This document shows positions 48,031 through 59,165 of a stretch of 64,000 nt of DNA, one piece after another. Both the position numbers and the translations under genes were made by a program. The stretch is from Azorinus chamasolen. Taxonomy: Eukaryota > Mollusca > Bivalvia > Cardiida > Solecurtidae. The stretch is taken from positions 27,778,853-27,842,852 of the forward strand of contig OY755241.1 of the NCBI GenBank assembly GCA_963576725.1, given 5' to 3'. Every line of letters starts with the position of its first letter. Within the stretch, counting starts at the first letter, position 1. The notes under the pieces were generated by a model that worked only from the letters and a program-made list of their open reading frames with translations, was not told where the DNA came from and did not search any database.

Positions 48031-48980
48031 AACTAGAACTGTAAGCCAAAGGCTAACGAATACCCCCCACTTGTCTCCTTGTCAGAACACCTATCATCAA
48101 TCTGAACATTTGTACATACAGAAATGTGAAGAGATTTAAAAACAATACATGCCCCAACCCAATTTATGTAATGAAAATGAAGAATAATTCAGAGAAATAA
48201 GATCCTTTCATAAGGTTTTTGTCAAATCCAAAGTTCTAAAGCTAGGTACCTTTTCAGAAAAACATTAAGTTCAAGGACCATAACTCTGACAAAAAATTAT
48301 TCAACCAGACCGATACTTGAACTTAAGCTGTATCTCATCCAGATTTATTTTTATGTCAAATATGAAGTTAATATCTGCAACCACTTTCAAAGAAAGACTG
48401 GAAAATTGAAAATTTGACAAAAAATAAAGTTCAAGGGCCATAACTCTGACAAAAGTTATTCAAACAGACTGAGATTGGGAATTAAGCTGTAAATCATCTA
48501 GAGTTAGCTTTATACCAGATATAAAGTCAATATCTGCAATCACTTCCAAATAAAGTCTGGAAAATCCCAAATTTGAAGAAAAAAATTAAAGTTCAAGGGC
48601 AATAACTCTGGAAATAATTATTCAACCGGACTGAGAATGTGACATAAGCTGTACATTATCTAGATTTAGCTTTGTACTAAATATACAGTTGATATCTCAA
48701 GTCAGTTCCATAGAAAGTCCAGAAAACCGGAAAACATTAGTAGGGGACTAAAAAGGGGAGATAACTCCTGAAGTAGTGGTCCGATCCTAACGGAAATATG
48801 CGGTGCACAGGTTTATATGGTCATATGGCTATATATGAACTTTCAACAAAATTGAAGCAAAACTGTAGAAGAAGAAGGCCGGACAAAATTGTGTCCATGG
48901 ACAGACAGACGGACGGACAGACGGACAACCTGATTCCAGTATACCCCCCCCCCCAAACTTCGTTGTGGGGGGTATAATAA
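48031..48980 (+). mobile_element. Family L element (TATACCCCCC type)
   Basis: Head AACTAGAACTGTAAGCCAAA (stem AGCC/GGCT), then ATACCCCCC. The body has ~145-bp repeats with TTCAAGGGCCATAACTCTG. Tail GACAGACGGACGGACAGACG, GTATACCCCCC, loop, GGGGGGTATAATAA. Confidence 0.75.
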
Positions 48981-50290
48981 ATCTAGTCGTTGTTATCTCA
49001 GGATCGGCAATGAAAGAAACATTCGCCAAATACCAGGACAAGCCACCATCTTCCAAGTCTCAAAAAATTATACCTCTCAGACTTAGACGGAAGTGATAAA
49101 ATATTCAATAGAAACATGAACAAATCAAAGTTCCTCTGGGACAACGAAATCGTCACATGTGACGATTTTCAAAACAAACTTTCAGTCACTCATGCCTCTT
49201 CTTCTCATGCTTCTTGGGGCACGTTTTCTAGATATATGAACTCTCGATATCAAAAGCAGACTTAGGATGTCAGATTCCTAGAAGTTGACTGTTCTCTGTA
49301 CTTAGTAGCCTGGGTCCCCACGGTACCGGTGTACTTAATAAACTCAACACTCATACAAAGAAAATATAATTTAACTGAAAAAAAATCAGCAAGCCTTTCC
49401 TTCACTTGTCTCTAATCTTTCAAATTGTCTCAAGTACAAGATTATTTCTTTTATATTACTAAGTCTGAGAAATGTCAAAATAAAGCGATCACATTGAATG
49501 ACGTAAGGGAACCAACTCAATCTAACTGTTGCAATTGTAAAAATTCTCGTAGTATGGAAAGTCGTGTTCACACTGCTTTAAATGTACATTTTCACATAGA
49601 TTCAAAGTCAAACATAACATATTATAACCGTTAATCTTTTTTTCAAGTTCCGAAAAGTTCAATCTAACAGGAAAATTAATTAACAGTATCACAATATCTC
49701 AACATGGAAGTTAACTGTTTTTACAGTGTTGGCACTTTAACTATTCACTTCTACGCATGACACGGACTCTAGAACACGTTTTCATGAACACAAAATCGCT
49801 CCATTATGTAGCCTGAAAAATAATTTCACATTAGAATAGCAGAAGTTACTAGTGCTTGATAGAGTTGACAATTGGCAGGTGGCGAGATTTATATTTACAC
49901 CGGTATCGTGAGGCCACCAGTATCATGGGATGTTACAGTACACGATTTGAACCACTGAAGGATTGTGTCGCGCCTCTATAGCTCATCACCGCCTGACGAG
50001 ACCTCCTGGGAGATCCATACAGTTAATTTACACACTATCCAAACACCATGAAATATTATTTATTGTAACTTACAAATTTGTGGATGATGACGAGGTTGGA
50101 TTGTGCATTCGAAGTGAAACTAGGCACTTAAATGTATTCATTTCCGAAACATCCTGAATTTAACTTCCTATGAAAAGGGGTATCTGAATCTGAATGAATA
50201 CGTCGAAGACACCAATACTGGCTTTAATACGACGGGGTATATGATAACAAGATAGATCTAATTTTCCAAGACATGCCACAGTCCACCATT
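48981..50290. other. Interior of the hAT-like element, not identified
   Basis: Short ORFs only. The one at 49425-49634 (plus) encodes SNCCNCKNSRSMESRVH and has no recognised family. 50320-50400 has a G-run and GC-rich block like that of 8341-9880. Confidence 0.35.
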
Positions 50291-50440
50291 TGACATCTAA
50301 ATTTCTATGTTTTCCAGGGGGGGGGGGGGGGGGGTTCCCCCGAATCCCCGCCGTGGGAAGGAACACCCTCTCACATTCTCCCCCGCTCGGCACTTCGTGC
50401 CTCGATGTGCGTATAATTTTTAAAGCCCTGGCTACGCCTA

Positions 50441-50591
50441 TGATCGGCCTATGTAAGGCATCTCCAACGGACTTGCTGTTGGATTAACCCTTTAGCAACA
50501 TGGTTAGAGTGTCGGACTAGTATTCCGAAGGTCCGGGGCTCGAATCCCGGTAGAGGCCAGTAACTTTTCCTCCCTTAGAATTACTTCATTA
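50441..50591 (+). repeat. tRNA-like SINE copy 2 (Thr-AGT-like fold)
   Basis: TAGCAACATGGTTAGAG resembles an A box and GGCTCGAATCC a B box. The anticodon arm TCGGA-CTAGTAT-TCCGA pairs fully with anticodon AGT. The T-arm has one extra base and no acceptor stem is seen, so this is a tRNA-derived repeat and not a tRNA gene. The first bases of the repeat lie at 45847-45859, on the other side of the hAT-like element. Confidence 0.55.
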
Positions 50592-51256
50592 AATTAGAAA
50601 TAAACACAATTTGTATAAACGGAAACAGTGATAATTACATTCTAGAACTTAATTAAAACATTCACAGATCACACATAAGTTGCCACCGCGTCCTTGTCAA
50701 AGGGTACATAGCTCGGAATGATGAACATCATGGTAATTTCGACAACTGACAACTGCAACACTCTATTTTGGGTTTGTTTAGGTCTGTCATGCAACTTACA
50801 TTTGCGTAAGAGTTACCCTTAAAGCGATTCAGATCGATCTGTATTTAGATTGTAATGTACGTACGGTATCCATACTTAGTTCTTGATCTTCGTATGTCAC
50901 GTTGTTGTATCCTGGAATCTGTTTTGTAATTTGACGGGGTGAATAAAGTATAGAAAGGTTAAAAAATAGGCCGGTTCTATTGACACTTCGAAAAGTGTCG
51001 CTAGCAAGGCTTGCTAGTGCCACTTCGCACATACTAATCAACTTTTCGTGAGAATCACCCCCAACCCAAGAAAGTTTCCGCCCTATATTTACAGAAAGTC
51101 TAGTTATGGAAAAAATATATATATATTAGGATTATATTATGATTTTAAAGTATGAATTAATAAAAATAAGTTAAGTTAGTATATAAAATGCGAAAAATGG
51201 AGAATATATGGACAATGATTGAGTGTTGTGTTGATGTCACGTAATTAGAGCTAGAC

Positions 51257-51895
51257 CTTGCTAGTGCCACTTGTTTACATTGAGACCTGATTTTATACAG
51301 TTTTGCTTCAGGTTTCCTAACGAACTGAATTGTATTTTAAACCCATATATATGAACAAGATGTTACAATGAAAACATACTGATAAGTTTGAAAATACGGG
51401 AGAAATCACAGAAAGAGGCAGTAAAGGATCGATAATCTACCATGATCTCATAGAATATGTCCCTTTGTTTCACTTGCTAGTGACACTTGTTTTCTTTGAC
51501 AACGCATTTGATACCATTTTGCTCTAGATTTCCTGAAAAACTAATTAGTATTTGAAACCCTATAATATGCACAATATTTTACAATGAAAAATATACTGAT
51601 AAGTCTGAAAATACAGGATTAATCACAGAAAGTGGCAGCAAAGGAACGATAACCTACTCCGACATAATAGAATTTTCAGCGATGATCTCCCTTTGGAGAA
51701 CTTGCTAGTGACACTTTTTTTGTTTTACAACACATTTGATACCATTTAGCTCCAGATTGTCGAACAAACTAAATTGTATTTTAAACCCTAATATATGAAT
51801 AAGATTTTACAATTTAATGATAAGTATTAAAATATGGGAGAAATCAAAGAAAGTAGCAGCAAATGACCGATAAACTGCCATAATAAGGTCGAGTC
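51257..51895. repeat. ~215-230-bp tandem repeat, three copies
   Basis: CTTGCTAGTGMCACTT at 51257, 51472 and 51701, each followed by ATTTGATACCATTTTGCTC, AATTGTATTTTAAACCC, GATTTTACAATG and AATCACAGAAAGTGGCAG. A fourth partial start is at about 51010. Non-coding. Confidence 0.85.
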
Positions 51896-52049
51896 AAGTC
51901 AAACCACTATACCTAATTCAAATACATACATACACAACTGTAACCATCTCTACAGTATATAAGACTATTTAGCCTAGATAACAATTAAATGTTTAAGATA
52001 CAATGGCATATTGACTTTCTTTGATAAAATTTATCATATTGATTATCCT

Positions 52050-52298
52050 TTAACCCCTCATATAAACGTGTTTTCACGCATCTGTAAACAGAGTAGACCC
52101 TGATCAGACGGCTCCACTAGGAGCCGTGGAGCCGTCTGATCTGGGTCTACTCTGTTGGCTAACAGAATTTCAAAGATCTGTCTTTACTTTCTAAAATGGC
52201 TACAATGCTCCACCTTCCATATTTCATAAACCTTTTTGTCCATGAATATTCAGTAGGTATTGAAATTTGTAATAAACATAGAACAGGGAAAGAGTTAA
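52050..52298. mobile_element. TTAA MITE, family P
   Basis: TTAACCCCTCATATAAACGTG ... ACAGGGAAAGAGTTAA. The central palindrome is enlarged by a duplicated GGAGCCGT. Confidence 0.75.
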
Positions 52299-53339
52299 AA
52301 ACAAGAGAACATTCTTCAACTCGAACTATATAGACCTTGTGTGTAACTTATATAAAAACGTATATAATAACATATTTATTATTCACATGTTTTAGTAGAC
52401 ATATGCCAAATATGACTGCAGCCATTGCTTCAGAAGTTGTCTTTGTATCGTGAGAAACAGAATATTCGATGAAATTCGATTTCTTTGCAGCTTATATAGG
52501 TACATGCATCTGTCAATCGGCTTGGTCAAAATTTGCTTCATAGTAAGCTAGCTTGTTGTTAGATGTTTAAAGGTGTGAATGAGTAACACCAATTAATGTG
52601 TTTGTCCGCTTACCAACGCTCCCAGACAACATTCAACTGTCGCACACGTGCTGTTTGGTGCTTGTATTGCAAACAACTCGTAATTATCGACTCTGAAGTT
52701 TGTGTATCAAAGCTGACATTAACTCGGCTTGCACTCTGAGTTTTCAATCCACTCTGAATCTGATATTCTATTCAATATTTCATGGAAATTTTGGGAAAGC
52801 GCTCGCATGTGATATACGAGGGATATTTTAATATTCGTGAAATATATATTTTGATTTATGTGAATGTATAATTTCTTAGTAGTTATTTGGATTAATTACA
52901 TACAGATCAACAATGAGGTGGGTCATTTGTTTTGTTATTAATTTTAATTTATATTTTACTATCTACACCGCATATAATTCTACTTTTATCTCCGGCAATA
53001 TTCTTTCATTATTTTTCTTTTATCTTTATTCCTTATATAAAGTTATCTCTATACAAACTATGCAGGCTAATTACTTTTGCATATAATGAACGAATTTGAT
53101 TATATATTAATGTCTTCATACATTCTGCCTTCATAAAACATTGTCCATATATCTATTTAACTTGTACAATTGCTTCATTCATCAATTTCAATGGTTTCCG
53201 GGATGACGGTAGTCTACTATCGGAATTATTGCCATATTGTGTAATTCTCACGATGCGTGTGATTTTTACCCTTGCACCGGTTTAGAAAAAAAGTGGCAAT
53301 AGACACTCCGTAAAAAATAAGAAATAAATAAATATGTTT
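52299..53339. other. No gene seen
   Basis: Opens with AACAAGAGAACATTCTTCAA, a possible superfamily head without a recognisable tail. The rest is AT-rich. Confidence 0.4.
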
Positions 53340-53585
53340 TTCCCTGTGTGGGAACCATACGCATCTAGCATAGTCCAGGTGTGATCTCACTAGTGCCTTA
53401 TACAGTGGTAGAAAAGACTCTTCATTTATATTTTGGAATGTCCTGCGGATTACAGTAAACATGGAGTTAGCCTTTTTCACCTTTTCGCTTATGTGTTTTG
53501 CAAATGTTAATTTGTCATCAAAAGACAATGATGACTCCAATATCTTTTTCCCCTCGGACTCTTTCTATATTAAATGTTTTTACAA

Positions 53586-53673
53586 TAAGTTTATATTCAA
53601 AGTACAAAAATGAGTCATGCAGGAAACACCACATACAGAACAAACAGTCGCCCGAACAGCAACACAAAGTTTA
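53586..53673 (-). repeat. Naiad pseudo-LTR 3' end, short truncated insertion in LINE B
   Basis: On the minus strand GTTGCTGTTCGGGCGACTGT ... TTTCCTGCATGACTCATTTT + TGTAC. It has the same 3' end as 54053-54213 and 57790-57837, with a different 5' break. Confidence 0.7.
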
Positions 53674-54052
53674 GTTCAGGCTCATTTTTCCCTACATGGA
53701 GATATTTGCATTTGTCAGGATGAAATTTTACTAACTAAGTTTCACTCCATTTTGTGAGCTATTCTAAGATCCTTCTGCAGAATTTCTCTATCATTATTTT
53801 TCTCAATTAATTTAAATATTTTGTGTTATCTGCAAATTAGGTATACCGAAGACTGGACTGTGTCTGGCAGATCATTTATATAAATGACGAATAAAACTGG
53901 TCCTATAATCGAGCCTTGCGAGACACCAGAGGTTGCGTCCTCCAAACTTGAACGGGAGCCATTTATTGTCACATGCTGCTTCCTACTGCTCAAATAATTC
54001 TCGATCCAGTCTATCACATCCTTTCCTACATTGTATGAACTTAATTCATTTA

Positions 54053-54213
54053 TAAAAGTACAAAAAATGAGTCATGCAGGAAACACCACAAACAGAACAT
54101 ACAGTCGCCCGAACAGCAACATAAGGAAACAGCAAATGTACATAACTATAAAAACATCAATAGACGCTAAAAGACAAAACAAACATACAATAGGGGGGGG
54201 GGGAGATAGTATA
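54053..54213 (-). repeat. Naiad pseudo-LTR 3' end, longer truncated insertion in LINE B
   Basis: From a C-run and TATTGTATGTTTGTTTTGTC to CCTGCATGACTCATTTTTTG + TAC, inserted between HKRLIY and NELSSYNVGKDV of the RT. Confidence 0.75.
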
Positions 54214-54511
54214 TAAGCCTCTTGTGGGGGACTGTGTCAAAGGCCTTTTGGTAGTCCATAAAGACACATGTACAGTCCACACCCCCTGTCCTGTCTACAG
54301 CTTCTGTCCATTCTTCTAACATGCGTATTAATTGTAGTGATGTTGACCTTCCCGATATAAATCCATACTGCTTATTTGTGAAGAGTGTATTATTAATTAA
54401 ATGTTTTATGATGTGGACTCTAACCATTTTCCCATTACTTTGCACAGTACCGATTTTAGACTATCTGGTCTGTAGTTGCATGCAAGTGACTTATTTCCTT
54501 TCTTGTATATT

Positions 54512-55080
54512 CAAAGACCTATGATAAAACATAGATAAGAAACTTAGACAAATCTCACCAAGTCTCGCGGCAAATGTACCAAATCACGCAAAGTCACGTT
54601 TGCAAATATCTCTAGTTGTAAGAAAGGCTCATGAAATATAAGCATATCATTGTGTAGAACAATTATTCAGCTACAATATGGTACCTTGATCGTTTAAATC
54701 GGTCCACAAACAAAAAGGTTTTGTGCAAAGACCCAACCTACCTGTCTGAATTGCAATCTACTTATTTTGATGAAAATTACCTTAGTTTGCAATTAAAAAT
54801 CATGATTTCTAAAGATTTGCATACTTTCTTCAAAATAATTTTGTATATTTTAATTGGAAAATAATTATAAATACTATTAAAACAATTTTTATTACAGATC
54901 AAACTTTTGTTTTTCAGTAGTTTATAAAATATAAGAGTTTGCCACGTGCTGAAATAAGGTATGATTTTAGCGTGTACAAAATCAAACAAAGTCACGTTTG
55001 CAAATATCTTGGATGGTAAGAAAAACTCGCTCCTAGTGTTATACAGTAGTTTCTTATCTATGTTTTATCATAAGTCTTTG
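54512..55080. mobile_element. TIR element inserted in LINE B RT, 7-bp target duplication
   Basis: Ends CAAAGACCTATGATAAAACA ... and the complement at 55048-55080, about 32 bp of near-perfect inverted repeat. GTATATT at 54505-54511 and 55081-55087 flank it. On either side LINE B reads ...EAIISAIY and IYKKGNKSLACNYRP. A short minus-strand ORF (54777-54995) has no recognised family. Confidence 0.85.
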
Positions 55081-55914
55081 GTATATTGCACTAATTATTG
55101 CTTCTTTCCAGTCGCTGGGGACTACTTTCTCTTGTTGTGACTTGCGGAATATCATACCTAATGGCTTCGCCAGTTCCATGCGTATTTCCCTTATGAAAAG
55201 CGGATGCATGCCGTCTATCCCTGGTGATTTATCCAGCCTTAGAGTTTCTAGTATATGTACTATTTTTTCTCTGTTATAACCACCAAGTTTAGCCATTCTT
55301 TATTGATCTACCTTTGGTCAAGTTCTGGTACACTGTCATTCGGCTCTTTTGTGAACATACTACTAAAGTATTTACTTAGTATGTTTGCCTTTTCGGTGTC
55401 TTCTTCCACCTTTTCAGATTTCGGATTGGTTGGGTCCTATGCATAAGCTTGTTATTCCTTGTCGGGTTTTGCTTTTCGAATTGATATATTACCAAATCTT
55501 TTTAGGAGCTGCTTTGGCCTCTTTTGCCATATTTTCTTCATAGTCCTTCCTAACCCTACAAATCAATTTTGATACCTTGTTTCTTGTCCTGATATATTGT
55601 TTCCTCGTCTCCGGATCCTTGGTCTTGACAAATTGTTTCGATAGTTTGCTCTTTTTCTTAATTAGTTTTGGGACAGTATTTCCTTATTTAGGGGTATTTT
55701 TATGTTTCTGTTTGAGGTTTTGTATGTAGTTACATGTTTGTCTTCTATCTCCTTAATAACTTTCTTAAATTTGTTCCACATATTATTTACCTTGTCTTGG
55801 TTTACTTAAATGTTTTCGTTATACATGCACTTTACTACTGTATTTGCCATCGCGGTTGTTGTAGATTAGTCGGAGAGGGGGTACGTTTATTTACACTGTT
55901 TGTCTTTTAGGGTG

Positions 55915-56420
55915 GGGATGGAATAAGTGTGAGGTTGGGCGCCCAAAAAACCGGTTTAACCCCACAGTGACTTTTGTCACTGACGTTCCAAGGCGGTACT
56001 TCCATCTTCACCCTGTTGTATGAAAAAGTAGTAAAGTCAAGCAGGAAAAGCTATGGTGCACACAAAACGCCACCATCACCAAAACACCTACAGAAAGCAT
56101 AGCAATTTATACTCATACACACACAGTAGAAAGTCACATACAAGACGCAATCACCACCAACAAATCAATAGACAGCATGCCCCCCCCCCCCCCACACACA
56201 CACACAAACAAACAAACACACGCAAACACACTAGAAGAACACATAAAACACCAACAAATACACGAGCACCAGAGACAAACATGAACAAAACACAAGGTCA
56301 AAGACAAAGGACAAAGAAAAGTAAGGGTGACAAAGAGAGAACCGCATTGGCACGGTCAGTAGCAAAATCACCACTGGGGGTTTAAACCGGTTTACGGACG
56401 TCCTAACCTCACACTTATCT
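55915..56420. repeat. Inverted Naiad pseudo-LTR block
   Basis: AGTGTGAGGTTGG ... CCGGTTTAACCCC and CCAAGGCGGTACTTCC (plus sense) at 55925-56010 recur inverted at 56345-56420 (GCATTGGCACGGTCAG, GTTTAAACCGGTTTACGG). Between lies a CA-rich stretch. The 110-codon ORF here is not a gene. Confidence 0.65.
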
Positions 56421-56604
56421 CAAAGTCACCCTAGCTAAACAAACATTGTAAATAAAGTATCCCCGCCGGACTTCCCCACAACATAGAAGACAGTAATTAC
56501 AGTACAAAATGTAAAACATAGCATAACAACTGCGAAAGTCCGTCAAATATGTACTCAATGACTTTGCTGAAGACAGAGCAACTGCAGGGAAGTCGTTAAG
56601 GTTA
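56421..56604 (-). other. Junction sequence next to Naiad copy 3
   Basis: Unique sequence. The Naiad homology stops at 56605, exactly at ATAACC, where copies 1 and 3 diverge one codon before the second TGA site. Confidence 0.5.
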
Positions 56605-57480
56605 TAACATATATAATATTTGAAGATTTTCAGTCTACATCAGAATTAATCTTCACACTAAACACCCTACCATTTACAGGAGATTTAATAGTTGATCTAG
56701 TAGAAATAAAACTGCAACACATACATCTCTTGCTATTGCACTTTGTAATTATTGGATATACTCTATGGCTTTTGTTCAAATAATGTGAATATAAATTAGC
56801 TTTAGTATAACGAAGGATAGATGGCTTTAAAGGAGAAAGCACGAGTTTAGGTCCATTATGAAAAACGTTATGTATATCAGACGAAGGAACATAAAAAAAG
56901 GAAGACGAAAATAGTTTTAGAGGTTTTATACAAACAGACGGCTGTAGAGATTGAAAATTAGCCAGATTATGAGGAATCTGAACAAAAGACACAGAGTGTA
57001 ATTTTATGTTTTTGAGTTTTATTGTAGGGAGACTATTCATAGATTTTGTAGTAGTTGTTTGAGCACCCTTCCGTAAAAAGCGACATAAAGGTAGACTTCA
57101 AATAGGTAAAAATATATCAAACTAAAAGAAAAGTCATGTAAAAGTTAAAAGCCATTACAGAATAAAAATATTCCAGCAGCTACGACGAAAGTAATAAAGT
57201 GGACTAAAGAGACTGGGAGGAAAACAATGAAAGGTATAAAGTAAGGAAAAACCAGTAAGGTAAAGTCATATTGAGATCAAAAAGGGGAATTCGCCTTAAA
57301 AAAGAGAAATCAAGAAAGTGACACAGTATGTCAGTGAGTACCGAAGCCACCATGAAGTGCAAAGTACGGTGTTAAGGTGCATAGAAACGCATTGGAGGTA
57401 GAACAATTCCTGCAAGAGGAAGAAAACAATATTAATTGAATGTACGGGGAGACGTTTCACGGCCGCCACACTGCACAAGC
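56605..57480 (-). pseudogene. Naiad copy 3: leader and N-terminal region
   Basis: The leader (GTGTGGCGGCCGTGAAACG at 57465 downward) and coding start MNSLPTIKLKNIKLHS at 57040 match copy 1 closely. The frame runs to TGA at 56630-56632 and continues as KSSNIIYVIT, so the first TGA of copy 1 is conserved here. The copy then breaks off, so the GIY-YIG core and RT are missing. Confidence 0.85.
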
Positions 57481-57837
57481 AACACTATTGTGCTTATAAA
57501 TGAAAAATGTTTGTTTTGTCTTTGTGCGTCTCTTGATGTTTTTATAGTTATGAACATTTGCTGTTTCCTTGTGTTGCTGTTTGGGCGGCTATTTGTTCTG
57601 TATGTGGTGTTACCCCCGGTGACTTTTGTCACTGACCGTTCCAAGGCGGTACTTCCATCTTCCTCCTATTGTATGTTTGTTTTGTCTTTGTGCGTCTCTT
57701 GTTGTTTTTTCTACCTATGTACATTTGCTGTTTCCTTGTGTTGCTGTTCGGGCGAGTGTTTGTTCTGTATGTGGTGTTTCCTGCATGACTCATTTTTGTA
57801 CTTTCCTGCATGACTCATTTTTGTACTTTTAGTAATT
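57481..57837 (-). repeat. Naiad pseudo-LTR, two tandem units
   Basis: On the minus strand two ~180-bp units of GGAAACACCACATACAGAAC, GCAACACAAGGAAACAGC and ACGCACAAAGACAAAACAAA, joined at GTCAGTGACAAAAGTCACCG. Its outer end (AAGTACAAAAATGAGTCATG) is present twice. The edge joins LINE B after WGELLK. Confidence 0.7.
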
Positions 57838-58510
57838 CTCCCCAGTCTATAATGATTAACTCCTTTTTAATATCGTTGTAGTTTGTTTTCCTATAGTTTC
57901 TCTTTATGTTTTAATGCTTTTTAATTTTTCTCATCTGTACACTGCATATATAGTTGAATAGGATGACACAATGATCACTTTTCCCTAGCGGACTCTGATG
58001 TTCCAGTTCTTCGATTGCGTTTTCATTAGCTGTAATTCTTAGGTCAAGTATACATGGTTCATCTGCCACTCACAATCTTGTTGGTTTATCTACTTTTTGA
58101 AATAATAATTTGTCTTGTAGTGTCTCTGCGAACTTTTCCTCTTTAGATTTATCTCCTTTTATGTGTAGCAGATCCCAATCTATGTTTGGGAAATTGAAGT
58201 CACCCATAAGAAGTAGATGGGCACTATTTCTTCCCGCAGCTTCACAGATAACCTGAGATAGGGTTTCTGAATTCTTCATGTTTCGCATGTGAATTGTCTG
58301 AAGGTGATCTGTAGATTAGACCAATTAACTTATGCTCATTATTTGCCGTTTTAATTTGGACGAATAGATTTTCTTAAAAAAAATGCTTTCTAGTTTTACC
58401 TCTTCGGCTTTAAGTTCCTCATGGATGTATAGAATAAGTCCTCTTCCTGTGTTGTCGATGTTTAGATGAAACATGTTATATTGTTTGACCCAGTCCATAT
58501 ATATACTAGT

Positions 58511-59165
58511 CTATTCAATTTCGCAGGCAAACAATAATTAAATAAAAATTATCTTGAGATTAAGTAACTTGAATGTGCATTGTATATATCTAGATAAGAT
58601 AGCTAGTGTATCAGCATCTAATCAAGATCCAAACTTTTTTTACTGTATAGTAAAAGGAGCTAGCTAGTAGCAGATCGTAAAACTGGTGAGATACAAAGTT
58701 ACTCAGTCATATCGAGTGTGATATAGCGATTGGATTATATAACACCATAACTTCGGTTGTGATATTTATTTCTCAGACCTAGAGATATGAGAAACTGGCA
58801 GCATTCTCCCCGACTTCTCAACCCCGACTCAAACCAGCCTCCACTAAACTAGAATTTAGTTTAACATTGATTTCCGGTTCCGGTTGCAAATGGTTGTTCG
58901 ATAATTAGTGGGAGACTTTTTTCCAAATTTTCGGGTATACTTTGAGTAATTTGTTTGATGAAGTGTGATGGAGTAATTGTAATGGACCATTTGTGTGTTT
59001 TGGTAATCGATCAAGGAGGAAAGGTGTGTTGTAAGCTGTATATGTGAACTTTTCTGTGATTCTCCTTTGTCTGATAAGGAATGGCGCCATATTTGAATTG
59101 TTTGAAATACCTACACGATGGCAGGGCATACTTGGATTATGTGAGAGTGTAACAGTAAAGTGACA
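58511..59165 (+). promoter_or_regulatory. Region upstream of LINE C ORF1, probably containing its 5' UTR
   Basis: 58830-59165 has no ORF and leads into ORF1 without other repeat ends. CTAAACTAGAATTTAGTTTA is a small palindrome at about 58844. The 5' end of LINE C cannot be fixed. Confidence 0.4.

Larger units (their letters stand above)
45860..50440. mobile_element. hAT-like element with 8-bp target duplication
   Basis: Flanked by TGATCGGC at 45852-45859 and 50441-50448, inside a tRNA-like SINE whose empty form is at 45193. Termini AAGGGCGTAGC and GCTACGCCTA (complement TAGGCGTAGC) are imperfect inverted repeats. Subterminal ATGTGCGTATAAAA / GATGTGCGTATAATTTTTAA are also related. The 8-bp duplication and termini fit hAT. 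No transposase ORF is recognised. It contains a pseudo-LTR fragment (47255-47480) and a family L element (48031-48980). Confidence 0.75.
53340..58510 (-). pseudogene. LINE B, split by four later insertions
   Basis: Pieces on the minus strand in order: APE endonuclease 57837-58510 (TGRGLILYIHEEL, LLLMGDFNFPNIDW, APLGKSDH-like PLGKSDHCVILF); linker 55297-55870 (MWNKFKKVI ... RTRNKVSK); RT start 55081-55296 (GIDGMHPLFIREI, VPSDWKEAIIS); RT middle 54214-54504 (KKGNKSLACNYRP, QYGFISGRST, DYQKAFDTVPHKRL); RT 53676-54052 (DWIENYLSSRKQ, GVSQGSIIGP, and FADN where FADD is expected, after a frameshift); thumb 53340-53585 (AKHISEKVKKANSMF, LVRSHLDYA). The 3' end is lost at REKHI. CR1/L2-like. Inactive. 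Confidence 0.85.

Noticed and set aside
50470..50575. Functional tRNA-Thr gene
   Set aside because: The anticodon arm is good, but there is no acceptor stem and the T-arm has an extra base; a second degraded copy shows it is a repeat.
56053..56385. His/Thr-rich 110-codon ORF
   Set aside because: CA-rich spacer inside the inverted pseudo-LTR block; no conserved domain and no other copy with the frame kept.
59160..59165. LINE C ORF1 start at 59160
   Set aside because: That codon is GTG; the first ATG in frame is 59166.
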